NCBI GenBank assembly: GCA_031263035.1
Contig: JAISGP010000126.1
Location: 1-43,530, forward strand
Reading direction: 5' to 3'
DNA from: Lachnospiraceae bacterium
Lineage (GTDB): Bacteria; Bacillota; Clostridia; Lachnospirales; Lachnospiraceae
DNA length: 43,530 bases
Made by a program: the position numbers and the translations under genes. The notes below the pieces were generated by a model. It ran no database searches. It was not told where the DNA came from and saw only the letters and a list, made by a program, of their open reading frames with translations. Position 1 is the stretch's first letter. Each line of letters starts with the position of its first letter. Below are positions 6,980 through 13,420 of this stretch, piece after piece.

Positions 6980-7068
6980 ATGATTACTTGAATGATTTTA
7001 AATTCAGATTAGAGCTTTTAGAATATGATTTACCAATACTTTATAGGAAAATAAAGGAGGGTGGTTAA
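6976..7068 (+). CDS. Micro-protein of unknown function (30 aa)
   Basis: ATG 6976 overlaps the previous stop as ATGA, and AGAGGGG lies 7-13 bases upstream. It encodes 30 residues that look like one amphipathic helix (FKFRLELLEYDLPILYRKIKE). It closes the first small-gene operon. Unrecognised, but the SD and the overlap are those of a translated gene. Confidence 0.4.
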   Translation: MNDYLNDFKFRLELLEYDLPILYRKIKEGG

Positions 7069-7163
7069 AAAATGAATAATAATAATGGATAAAATTTTCC
7101 TAAGAGTAAAACAACAGTACAACGCAGTAAACTAAAAAACTTAACCTGTTGGTTACTTCTCAG

Positions 7164-7241
7164 TTATTTATCAGATAAATATTGCATTATTTTTACTATG
7201 CAACTGATAATTGATGTAAAAATCTGGATTAATTCCCACAT
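7164..7241 (-). CDS. Hydrophobic micro-protein on the minus strand (25 aa)
   Basis: On the minus strand GGAGGTGTGGTAATT leads into ATG 7241, a near-perfect SD with 9-base spacing. The 25-residue product is a single hydrophobic helix (WELIQIFTSIISCIVKIMQYL) with a charged end, as in small membrane peptides or type I toxins. Upstream on the same strand are a 10-bp inverted repeat (7271-7302) and TATA-like sequence. Function unknown. Confidence 0.45.
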   Translation of the reverse strand: MWELIQIFTSIISCIVKIMQYLSDK

Positions 7242-7270
7242 AATTACCACACCTCCATTTCATTAGTAAC

Positions 7271-7302
7271 AAAAGATTATACTATGCCTTAAATAATCTT
7301 TT
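7271..7302 (-). promoter_or_regulatory. 10-bp inverted repeat upstream of the hydrophobic micro-gene
   Basis: AAAAGATTAT (7271-7280) and ATAATCTTTT (7293-7302) are perfect arms with a 12-base spacer. The repeat sits 30-60 bases before the minus-strand ATG at 7241, so it can be an operator over the promoter or a hairpin in the leader that controls translation. Confidence 0.4.
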
Positions 7303-7444
7303 TGCTCTGTGTTATGATGTTATATTGTTTGGAGGTTGTTTTGAGGAAAATAATATCCAAACTTTATATTTATGATTAATAGTTGTTAATAAAAGTAACG
7401 AAAAATAGCAAAGATTAGAAAAATTATGTTAAAAAAAATAAGTA

Positions 7445-7603
7445 AGAACTGCTTGTCTGCAAGTACTTCTCTAGTAAAAGCACTTAATCCAGAATGCAGA
7501 CGGAGCAGGGAAAGACAGATACACTAGAATTCACATAACTGTCTTTAACATTCGCAACACTAACTTTTGAAAAGTTATGGCAAATAGACTATTAGGCATA
7601 GTC
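7445..7603 (+). ncRNA. Hairpin-rich gene-free stretch, candidate structured RNA
   Basis: Four hairpins follow one another. AGAACTGCTTG/CAAGTACTTCT (7445-7470, TCTG loop, one mismatch). AAAGACAG/CTGTCTTT (7511-7518 with 7539-7546). TAACTTTT-G-AAAAGTTA (7561-7577). GACTAT-TAGGC-ATAGTC (7587-7603). No coding frame covers the stretch and it is less AT-rich than its surroundings. The gene-free region as a whole runs from 7069 to 7933 apart from two micro-genes. The strand is not certain. No known RNA family is recognised. Confidence 0.45.
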
Positions 7604-7661
7604 AAACTAAAATTATGTTCATCATATTATTTAAAAGTTTTTAATGGAGGTATAGAAAAAA

Positions 7662-7739
7662 ATGATAAGAAAAAATGAGAAAAAGGATTTAAGAAATAAG
7701 GTAGGATCTATGCAATTACCAGTTACTCCCCTACCTTAG
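7662..7739 (+). CDS. Possible basic micro-protein (25 aa)
   Basis: TGGAGGTATAGAAAAA precedes ATG 7662 (SD GGAGG, spacing 11). The 25 codons start MIRKNEKKDLRNKVG and end MQLPVTPLP. The frame ends inside a hairpin, ACCTTAG-ATTT-CTAAGGT (7733-7750), and its 3' part holds the AATTACCAGTT motif found again at 8251-8261. This could be a leader peptide and not a functional protein. Confidence 0.35.
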   Translation: MIRKNEKKDLRNKVGSMQLPVTPLP

Positions 7740-7933
7740 ATTTCTAAGGTTACACTAAAACTAATTGAGATGATTTAAAAAAAATCTTCAAAAAATGCAA
7801 CCAATTATAGAATATAAGGTTAAAATTATTTAAAATTAACTAACTATCAAAATGAAAAAAAAGTTAAAAATCGTATGATTTTATAGTGAATATTAGGAGT
7901 ATGAATTTGTTTAGTTTATAAAAAAAATATTGT

Positions 7934-8101
7934 TTAATCTTCAGCTTTGGTGATTATAATTTCTTTGTCATCTGTGACATTGAAATATAAATGATCTCCA
8001 ATTTCAGCTTTTAAGATTTGTAATATTTCACTAGGAATATTAACTCTGCTAGAATTAGTTTTTTTATTAGCATAGGCAATTTTCCTTTTATATCTAAACA
8101 T
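7934..8101 (-). CDS. AbrB/SpoVT-type DNA-binding regulator (55 aa)
   Basis: Minus strand. The frame is open from 8149, but AAAGGAGG stands about 9 bases before the ATG at 8101, which gives 55 residues, the same length as the regulator at 6238-6405. The motif NKKTNSSRVNIPSEILQILKAEIGDHLYF is the AbrB swapped-hairpin pattern. It is divergent from the operon at 8299; promoters of both directions share TTTATATACT. The two regulators differ in sequence and each probably controls its own facing operon. Confidence 0.8.
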   Translation of the reverse strand: MFRYKRKIAYANKKTNSSRVNIPSEILQILKAEIGDHLYFNVTDDKEIIITKAED

Positions 8102-8152
8102 TATATTCATACCTCCTTTTATGTTTTTATGGGTATATATACTATACACTTC

Positions 8153-8223
8153 AAAGTATATAAACTTACCTATAATAAACCACTAATAAATATTATAAAA
8201 GGTAACCTTTATATACTATAAAG
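8153..8223. promoter_or_regulatory. Divergent promoters with palindromic operators
   Basis: The minus-strand TATA box TTTATATAC reads leftward near 8156-8164. The plus-strand box is TTTATATAC at 8208-8216. Around the latter are a near-palindrome AAAGGTAACCTTT (8198-8210) and CTTTATA-TAC-TATAAAG (8207-8223). The layout fits autoregulation by the AbrB-type protein together with control of the 8299 operon. Confidence 0.5.
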
Positions 8224-8240
8224 TCCAATGTAATAACAAG

Positions 8241-8293
8241 AAGAGTTGAGAATTACCAGTTCTTGACTTTTCAAACTATAACTAATTGAGATG
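8241..8293 (+). promoter_or_regulatory. Leader hairpin and repeat motif before the 8299 operon
   Basis: AAGAGTTGAGAA (8241-8252) pairs with TTCTTGACTTTT (8260-8271), 12 bp with three G-U pairs, around the loop TTACCAG. AATTACCAGTT (8251-8261) and ACTAATTGAGATG (8281-8293) also occur in this order at 7714-7724 and 7760-7772, so a leader unit has been duplicated. Confidence 0.45.
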
Positions 8294-8298
8294 TAATT

Positions 8299-8403
8299 AT
8301 GAATAAAGAAATATTTGAAAACATTATAGATTGGCATTTAAGCCAATCAGAAATCAATGACAATGAATATGACGAATTCTTAGACCGTGTAGGTGGTTAC
8401 TAA
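8299..8403 (+). CDS. Small acidic protein of unknown function (34 aa)
   Basis: First gene of the second small-gene operon. ATG 8299 follows ATTGAGATGTAATT, a weak SD. The 34 residues form an acidic helix (SQSEINDNEYDEFLDRV) ending in GGY. The same GGY ending occurs in the product of 8723-8839, so the two may be related. The stop overlaps the next start as TAATG. Confidence 0.45.
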   Translation: MNKEIFENIIDWHLSQSEINDNEYDEFLDRVGGY

Positions 8404-8498
8404 TGAAAACACCCCCTACTACTGAAGAATTGAAATGTATGCAGTGTGTCGCTTGTACTTGTGAATACTGCTCTAATTTTAAACCAAAGGAGGACTAA
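8403..8498 (+). CDS. Cys-rich mini-protein, possible zinc knuckle (31 aa)
   Basis: ATG 8403 overlaps the previous TAA. The core is LKCMQCVACTCEYCSNF with five Cys in CxxCxxCxCxxC spacing, enough for one zinc site. Unrecognised. The SD AGGTGG lies inside the previous gene. The 3' end carries AAAGGAGG, the SD of the next gene. Confidence 0.5.
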   Translation: MKTPPTTEELKCMQCVACTCEYCSNFKPKED

Positions 8499-8503
8499 AT
8501 AGA

Positions 8504-8722
8504 ATGTCCTCCTCCTTAAATTGTACTGAACTACTTGAAGAGTTAAAGTACAAGGAAGAAACCAACCGCTTATTTTATCAAGAAAACAAAATCCTGAAAA
8601 AAGAATTACACTCTTTAACTGAACGATTAGAAGCAGTTGAAGAATTTAGGGATAAAATAAGTCTTATTTTAAACAATGAAGAAAACTCCTCTATTAAAGA
8701 CAAGCTTATGGAGTTGATCTAA
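8504..8722 (+). CDS. Small coiled-coil protein (72 aa)
   Basis: ATG 8504 follows AAAGGAGGACTAAATAGA. Residues 8-60 show heptad-like spacing (LLEELKYKEETNRLFYQEN, KKELHSLTERLEAVEEF), which predicts a coiled coil. The C-terminus DKLMELI fits helix continuation. No catalytic motif. Unknown function. Confidence 0.6.
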   Translation: MSSSLNCTELLEELKYKEETNRLFYQENKILKKELHSLTERLEAVEEFRDKISLILNNEENSSIKDKLMELI

Positions 8723-8839
8723 ATGAAGTGTGAATTCCACGAAAAAGAATGTAAATTCTGCCTCGAACATAATATTGAGAAGCAGAAAGCAGTAGAACAA
8801 GAAGAAAAAGAGTTTAAGGGTCTTTGTGGTGGTTACTAA
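8723..8839 (+). CDS. Small protein with CxxC/His motif (38 aa)
   Basis: Begins one base after the previous stop. MKCEFHEKECKFCLEH has Cys3, His6, Cys10, Cys13 and His16, a plausible zinc site. An acidic helix and GLCGGY follow. The end overlaps the next ATG (TAATG). Unrecognised. Confidence 0.45.
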   Translation: MKCEFHEKECKFCLEHNIEKQKAVEQEEKEFKGLCGGY

Positions 8840-8958
8840 TGTTTAGTTTTATTACCAAACCTTTAAGAGAGTTTGAAGAGTTAGAGGCTCGTAGAACTGT
8901 TTTAAATAAAAAGGAAGAACAGCCTGTAAGGTTGTTTAAGAGGAGGAGCAGTTTATGA
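8839..8958 (+). CDS. Small basic protein of unknown function (39 aa)
   Basis: ATG 8839 overlaps the previous stop. A charged helix (PLREFEELEARRTVLNKKEE) is followed by the basic tail RLFKRRSSL. The tail is partly encoded by AAGAGGAGGAGC, the SD of the next gene, which explains its Arg content. Unrecognised. Confidence 0.4.
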   Translation: MFSFITKPLREFEELEARRTVLNKKEEQPVRLFKRRSSL

Positions 8959-9065
8959 GATTATCAGATTTCATAAGTGAAACAGAGTTCCGAGATTATT
9001 TAAACTCTGGAAGACCTGTAACTTGTTTTAGCAAGGCAAAGGATTACAAAGAGGCTAATTTATGA
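8955..9065 (+). CDS. Small protein of unknown function (36 aa)
   Basis: ATG 8955 overlaps the previous stop as ATGA, 8 bases after AGGAGGAG. The sequence begins MRLSDFISETEFRDYLNSG. It overlaps the 9062 gene in the same way. Unrecognised. Confidence 0.45.
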   Translation: MRLSDFISETEFRDYLNSGRPVTCFSKAKDYKEANL

Positions 9066-9499
9066 AACCACAGCCTCATTTCAAACTAACAACCATAATA
9101 GTGTTGTTAGTATTTCTTGTAGGGATAGTAGCAACGTCAGCTATTGAAATACAAGAAGTAGAAGCAAAAAAAGTAATTAAAAAATCTGTTGAAAAATTAA
9201 AAAAAATAAAAACAATAGGGAAGAATGCTCCGACCCTTGTAAAGATGAATAAAACCCATATTTACATAAAAGGAGCTAAATGTTCTTGCGGAAAACAAGG
9301 ACACTACTACCGAGATAAAACAACAAATAAATTCAAAAATCAATGTCCTTTCTGTAAAAAATACAATACTCTTGTTTATAATAAGAAAAGAGTAACGGAA
9401 GGGGAATTAACTTGTAAAAAGTGTGATTTTGATGCTTGTTGTTTTGAGGGAAATGATAAAAGTGGTAGATTTAGGAAAACAATAAAAAGGTGGAAATGA
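9062..9499 (+). CDS. Exported or membrane-anchored zinc-ribbon protein (145 aa)
   Basis: Residues 9-29 are a hydrophobic helix (KLTTIIVLLVFLVGIVATSA), a signal peptide or anchor, followed by a Lys-rich linker. From about 73 on there is a Cys-rich domain: CSCGK, CPFC, LTCKKCDFDACCFEG, then GNDKSGRFRKT. The same domain occurs in the tail-hub protein at 41.9-43.1 kb, where an intein interrupts it. After intein removal the two align without gaps over CKxC..D.C...GxDK....RKT. The start overlaps the previous stop (ATGA). The protein would be surface-exposed, perhaps a decoy, exclusion factor or assembly partner of the tail. Function is inferred from the shared domain only. Confidence 0.6.
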   Translation: MKPQPHFKLTTIIVLLVFLVGIVATSAIEIQEVEAKKVIKKSVEKLKKIKTIGKNAPTLVKMNKTHIYIKGAKCSCGKQGHYYRDKTTNKFKNQCPFCKKYNTLVYNKKRVTEGELTCKKCDFDACCFEGNDKSGRFRKTIKRWK

Positions 9500-9945
9500 T
9501 GACTCAAGAAAGTTTATTAGAAAGTGCAATAGGCGATTACGATTCACGGCACGGAACTGTTGAAATGCATATCAATGACGAATTAACAGATAAGGATAAT
9601 TTAACTCAAGCTGATTTTAGCAATGATTGTAAATGTGAAGAATATGTACAAGTAAGAAAAAACTACAGCATACTACTTCCAGAATTAGTAAATAACTTAA
9701 TTAACGACATCAAAGTTGCTAAAAACAAAGCAGATAAAGCTAAATTTGATGTGTATGATAAAAGACAAGAATTATGGTTAGACCCTGATTTAGATGAAAA
9801 AATCAAATCAATAAATGGTGCAAGTAGAATAACCGAGAAAATGAGAGAACAATATGTTCGCAAAGAAACCAAAGACTTGGAAATAATCAGATATAAAGCT
9901 GAAAATGAATATGAAACATTATTAAAAATATATGAAAGATTATAA
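9496..9945 (+). CDS. Coiled-coil protein of unknown function (149 aa)
   Basis: The frame also allows GTG 9490, but AAAAGGTGG points to ATG 9496 or 9499, overlapping the previous TGA. Residues 58-149 are strongly helical and charged (NNLINDIKVAKNKADKAKF, RKETKDLEIIRYKAENEYE), a long coiled coil. CKC near residue 44 stands alone. It is followed 13 bases later by the OB-fold-like gene with a strong SD, so it belongs to the replication operon. No family recognised. Confidence 0.6.
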   Translation: MMTQESLLESAIGDYDSRHGTVEMHINDELTDKDNLTQADFSNDCKCEEYVQVRKNYSILLPELVNNLINDIKVAKNKADKAKFDVYDKRQELWLDPDLDEKIKSINGASRITEKMREQYVRKETKDLEIIRYKAENEYETLLKIYERL

Positions 9946-9958
9946 GGAGGAATAAAAT

Positions 9959-10294
9959 ATGGCATTCGAAGAAATAGTAAGTGATGGAGAAGATGGAGGA
10001 TACTGGAATCCTGTAACTGTGGGTCAAAACATAGAAGGAAATTTAAAAGAATTTGAAACAGATAACTGGAACAAAAAAAGAATGGTCTTAGAAAAAGAAA
10101 ATGAAGAAGAAATAAGACTTCCAGGGCATTCTGATTTGCAACAATACAGTAAAAAATTAAGTGTTGGAGATTACATAAGAGTAACTCTTATCAAAATTAA
10201 AGAATCTAATGACCCTGATTACAACGATAAACCTTTTTATAAAGTAGAAGTTGATCCTGAACGAAAAGTAATTTACGAGGAAGTGGAAGAATGA
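9959..10294 (+). CDS. OB-fold-like protein, possible ssDNA-binding protein (111 aa)
   Basis: ATG 9959 follows AAGGAGGAATAAAAT. The sequence YWNPVTVGQNIEGNLKEFE, then RLPGHSDLQQYSKKLSVGDYIRVTLI and FYKVEVDPERK, reads as the five strands of an OB fold, of the kind phages use for small replication or ssDNA-binding proteins. An acidic tail (YEEVEE) is common in ssDNA-binding proteins as a protein-docking tail. It overlaps the next gene by 4 bases and lies upstream of mcm, which fits a replication role. Family assignment is by fold pattern only. Confidence 0.5.
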   Translation: MAFEEIVSDGEDGGYWNPVTVGQNIEGNLKEFETDNWNKKRMVLEKENEEEIRLPGHSDLQQYSKKLSVGDYIRVTLIKIKESNDPDYNDKPFYKVEVDPERKVIYEEVEE

Positions 10295-11229
10295 GTGAAA
10301 CAAGTTTAGCTACTGTGGGGCAAAATATGGCTCCTTCATTAACTAAAAAAGATGCTGAAGATATAGCATCAAGCATAACTGGTGAAATGTATAGTGTAGG
10401 AGGTACTAATAGAGTACCCGACTCAAGAGTTATTCAATCTTTAAGTAATGCGAAGCATTTAACTACTAAAATTGTTAGCTACCATCAGGATGAAAAAGAA
10501 GCGAGTGTTGTTGTAGAATGTAGTGATGGGCAATCTACCGTACAAAGTGTTGTTAATCATATATTTTCAACAGTTATGCAAGATAAAATAGTTTCAATGG
10601 TTAAAAAAGAATTAGAAAAGAAAAAAGAAAAAGAATCTTTCAAAAATTCTAAACCTTATAAATCATTTTGCTTTAATGATTTAGATAATCCATTTGTTGT
10701 TGATGAAAACGGGAGTGCAATTCCTAATTTAACTTTACAAGGACAATTAAAACTTGTTAATGATATGACAAGATTTAAAACATTTGCAATTAGAGATGCA
10801 GACACTAAAGCAAGTAAAAGAGCACAAATGAAAATATTAAATCAAGAATGGCGAGACCCTGAAGAAATCGAATCTGAAGACGATGAAGTTTCTAAAGTTA
10901 ATAATAACAAAGCTGTTAAGAAAGAATCAGTTATAAATAAAAATGAATCTAAAAAGGTTAAAAAAACTGTTAAAAAACAAAAGAAAGAAACAAAATCCGA
11001 ACCTGTGGATGCTGATTTCAAAACCAAAGAAATTAAAGATCCAAAAGAAGAAAATCCTATCGAAGATATGGTAGCTTCTCAAAAACTTGAAGAAATAAAA
11101 AAAGACCTTGAAAGTAAAGGTTTCAAAACCAGTAAAAAAGCAATTAAAGGTCATATGAAGTTAATGGTTAAAAACGAGGCTATTGAGTTTGATGAGGAGA
11201 TGCAGAGTAGAGTAGAAGCCCTACTTTAA
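10291..11229 (+). CDS. Unknown replication-module protein with a charged linker (312 aa)
   Basis: Three parts can be seen. Residues 1-190 are a folded domain containing VPDSRVIQSLSNAKHLTTKI, a long stranded segment and a MVKKELEKKKEKES helix. Residues 191-255 are a Lys/Glu-rich disordered linker (SKVNNNKAVKKESVINKNES and on). Residues 260-312 are a small helical domain (KDLESKGFKTSKKAIKGHM) that may bind a partner. The gene overlaps the OB-fold gene (ATGA) and is followed by a terminator. Annealing or recombination proteins often sit beside the viral SSB, but no such motif is certain here. Confidence 0.6.
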   Translation: MSETSLATVGQNMAPSLTKKDAEDIASSITGEMYSVGGTNRVPDSRVIQSLSNAKHLTTKIVSYHQDEKEASVVVECSDGQSTVQSVVNHIFSTVMQDKIVSMVKKELEKKKEKESFKNSKPYKSFCFNDLDNPFVVDENGSAIPNLTLQGQLKLVNDMTRFKTFAIRDADTKASKRAQMKILNQEWRDPEEIESEDDEVSKVNNNKAVKKESVINKNESKKVKKTVKKQKKETKSEPVDADFKTKEIKDPKEENPIEDMVASQKLEEIKKDLESKGFKTSKKAIKGHMKLMVKNEAIEFDEEMQSRVEALL

Positions 11230-11245
11230 ACATCTCCTTTTTTTT
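11205..11245 (+). terminator. Hairpin with T-run after the 10291 gene
   Basis: AGGAGATG (11205-11212) pairs with CATCTCCT (11231-11238), with an inner AGTAG/CTACT helix, and the following bases are T-only to 11245. The 5' arm lies in the coding region. It would end or attenuate the operon before mcm. Confidence 0.55.
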
Positions 11246-11256
11246 ATTATAAGATT

Positions 11257-13257
11257 TTGGAGGAGGTGAGGAAACTGGAAAACATTATAAGCATTAAACA
11301 AAGATTAAAAAGATTCTTACAATTATTTCATCAAACAGACATCGAAGAACTGCAAAAATCAAATAAAAAAGCAGTATTAGAAATAGAATTTTATGAAATA
11401 AATGATTATTTTATAGATGAAAATCACGGATCAATACTTGATCAAAATAATTTTTTCTTTATTTTAAGTCAAGCAGAAGAAGAAATTAACAAAGATAGAA
11501 GTGTTAGAAACTGGATTTCTATAAAAATTGTTAATATTAATCATAATGCTAAATTAAGAGAATTAGACACAGACCATATTGGTAATTTTATTAGTACAAC
11601 CGCAATGGTTAAAAATATAACTCCTATTCAAGCAAGAATCAAAAGAGCTATTTATGAGTGCAGAGGCTGTATGAGACTTCATGAAATACAAATTCCTGAA
11701 GGTTCTGCCATTATCACTCCAAGTTTATGTGTGGAATGTGGAGGGAAATCATTTAGGTTATTATCGGATGAATCAGAATTTATCGATTGTCGTTTTGCTA
11801 AATTAGAAGAACCATTAGAGCTTAGACAAGCAGGAATAACAAGAGAATTTAAAGCTTATATGGATAGTTATCTTGCAAGTCCTAATCATGTTATTAAACC
11901 TGGTGATGTTTGTGAGGTTTCAGGTATTTTCGATGTTGTTAAAAATGAGAAAACAAAAGACTGGGAATTCTTATTTAAACTTCATAATATTAAACCCCAA
12001 AATAGTGCATATGAAGAGATAAATTTATCAGAATCTGATATTAAAGAAATTGAAGAATTAGCTTATAATCATGATATTTTTAAACTTTTTGTTAATAGTT
12101 TAGCACCTAATGTTTATGGTTATGAAGAGATTAAAGAAGGCATTGTACTTCAATTATTTGAAGGAGATAGACCGAAAGACGATGTTTTTAAATCTGAAAA
12201 TGTTGACCGTTGGATTATTCATATATTATTAATTGGTGATCCTGGTATTGGTAAGAGTAAGCTTGTTAAAGAAGTTAGTCTTGTTGCTCCTAAGGGCATT
12301 AATGTTAGTGGTACTGGTTCTACTCAAGCAGGTTTAACTGCCAGTGCTGTTAAAGATGAATTAACAGGTAGTTATGCAATGGAAGCAGGGGCTTTTGTAC
12401 TTGCTGATAGTGGTATTTTAACAATAGATGAATTTGATAAGTTAAATTCTAAGGTTCAAAAGAGTTTAAATGAGCCACTTGAACAATTAACTGTTAGTAC
12501 AGCTAAAGCAGGTTTAGTGCAGACAATGAGTGCAAGAACTTCATTATTGGCTGCAGCTAATCCTAAATTTTCAAAATGGGATAAATACGAAAGCATTCAT
12601 AAACAATTAGATATTCCTGATTCTACTTTGTCAAGATTTGATTTAATCTATATTATGGAAGATAAGATTGATGAAGATAATGATAGGGAGCTTTCTACTA
12701 AAATCTTACAAGAAAATTATTCTTTAGATAATAATTTAGATGTTTTAGAGGTTGATTTATTAAAAAAATATATTACTTATGCTAAAAGTGAGTGTCATCC
12801 AGTTTTAACTCCTGAAGCTGAAAAAGCTATTAGTGATTTTTATGTTGAAACTCGTAAAGCTGCTTTAAGTAATGATGATAGTAAGCCTATTACATTAAGA
12901 GAATTGCTCGTTGTTAAAAGGTTGAGTATTGCCCGTGCTAAAGTTGAATTAAGAGAATATGTTGAACTTAGGGATGCTTTAGAAGCTATTCGTATTTATA
13001 AGTATTCGCTTAATAGTCTTGGTCTTGATCCTACTATTGCAGGAGAATTGCAAAATGTGAAGAGTGATCGTGAGATAGAGGTTATTAAAAAAGCAGAGTC
13101 TTTGATTAAAGAGAATCAGGGTTTGTTTGGTTTTAATTTAAATGATGATATTGTTGATGATATTAAGAGTGAGTTAAAGGTTTTGTGTAATGGTCGTGAT
13201 GATGTGGTTGATGATGTTTATGATGAGGCATTTAAAAATATTACTAATAATGGTTGA
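11257..13257 (+). CDS. mcm: MCM replicative helicase
   Basis: Hexameric 3'-5' replicative helicase, 666 residues counted from TTG 11257. The N-terminal domain has a zinc motif CRGC (about 135-138) with CVEC (about 158-161). The AAA+ core shows Walker A GDPGIGKSKL (about 327), Walker B LTIDEFDKL (about 389) and the arginine finger SRFD (about 457). The C-terminal part is helical. No ATG is available before residue 100: the candidates are TTG 11257, GTG 11266 and CTG 11275, and the SD AGGAGGTGA (11261-11269) best fits the CTG. The T-run terminator just upstream plus a rare start codon suggest dosage control. With its own MCM and an Orc1-like protein the virus can set up a replisome. Confidence 0.92.
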   Translation: MEEVRKLENIISIKQRLKRFLQLFHQTDIEELQKSNKKAVLEIEFYEINDYFIDENHGSILDQNNFFFILSQAEEEINKDRSVRNWISIKIVNINHNAKLRELDTDHIGNFISTTAMVKNITPIQARIKRAIYECRGCMRLHEIQIPEGSAIITPSLCVECGGKSFRLLSDESEFIDCRFAKLEEPLELRQAGITREFKAYMDSYLASPNHVIKPGDVCEVSGIFDVVKNEKTKDWEFLFKLHNIKPQNSAYEEINLSESDIKEIEELAYNHDIFKLFVNSLAPNVYGYEEIKEGIVLQLFEGDRPKDDVFKSENVDRWIIHILLIGDPGIGKSKLVKEVSLVAPKGINVSGTGSTQAGLTASAVKDELTGSYAMEAGAFVLADSGILTIDEFDKLNSKVQKSLNEPLEQLTVSTAKAGLVQTMSARTSLLAAANPKFSKWDKYESIHKQLDIPDSTLSRFDLIYIMEDKIDEDNDRELSTKILQENYSLDNNLDVLEVDLLKKYITYAKSECHPVLTPEAEKAISDFYVETRKAALSNDDSKPITLRELLVVKRLSIARAKVELREYVELRDALEAIRIYKYSLNSLGLDPTIAGELQNVKSDREIEVIKKAESLIKENQGLFGFNLNDDIVDDIKSELKVLCNGRDDVVDDVYDEAFKNITNNG

Positions 13258-13267
13258 AAGTATTACT
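13239..13267 (+). repeat. 29-bp direct repeat, left copy (right copy 13374-13402)
   Basis: The 29 bases starting TATTACTAATAATGGTTGAA and ending AGTATTACT are identical at 13239-13267 and 13374-13402. The left copy encodes the last MCM codons and its stop. The right copy leads directly into the SD of the next gene. The 106 bases between them hold a structured element. Confidence 0.9.
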
Positions 13268-13268
13268 G

Positions 13269-13370
13269 TTTTGAAATTCACTCTATAAGGGTAAGTGTAA
13301 TTACGCACTTTACGGTCGTACGACCGTAAGGGCTGTGCTTTCCCGTGAGGGGGTGGCACTAATTTCAAAA
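13269..13370 (+). ncRNA. Multi-helix structured element between mcm and the RHH gene
   Basis: The ends pair as TTTTGAAATT (13269-13278) with AATTTCAAAA (13361-13370). Inside are four adjacent hairpins. ACTCT-ATA-AGGGT (13280-13292). AAGTG/CACTT (13293-13310). A perfect palindrome TTACGGTCGTACGACCGTAA (13310-13329). GTGC...CCC-GTGA-GGG...GCAC (13335-13359) with wobble pairs. This is the most GC-rich and most structured spot in the neighbourhood. It has no coding potential. It could act as RNA in the mcm transcript or as a hairpin DNA insertion (MITE-like). No known family recognised. Confidence 0.65.
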
Positions 13371-13373
13371 AAT

Positions 13374-13402
13374 TATTACTAATAATGGTTGAAAGTATTA
13401 CT
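13374..13402 (+). repeat. 29-bp direct repeat, right copy
   Basis: Identical to 13239-13267. It contains a duplicated, now silent copy of the mcm 3' end. The next gene's SD (GGAGG at 13407-13411) begins 4 bases later, so both genes remain intact on either side of the inserted unit. Confidence 0.9.
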
Positions 13403-13420
13403 AAATTGGAGGAAGTCGCA

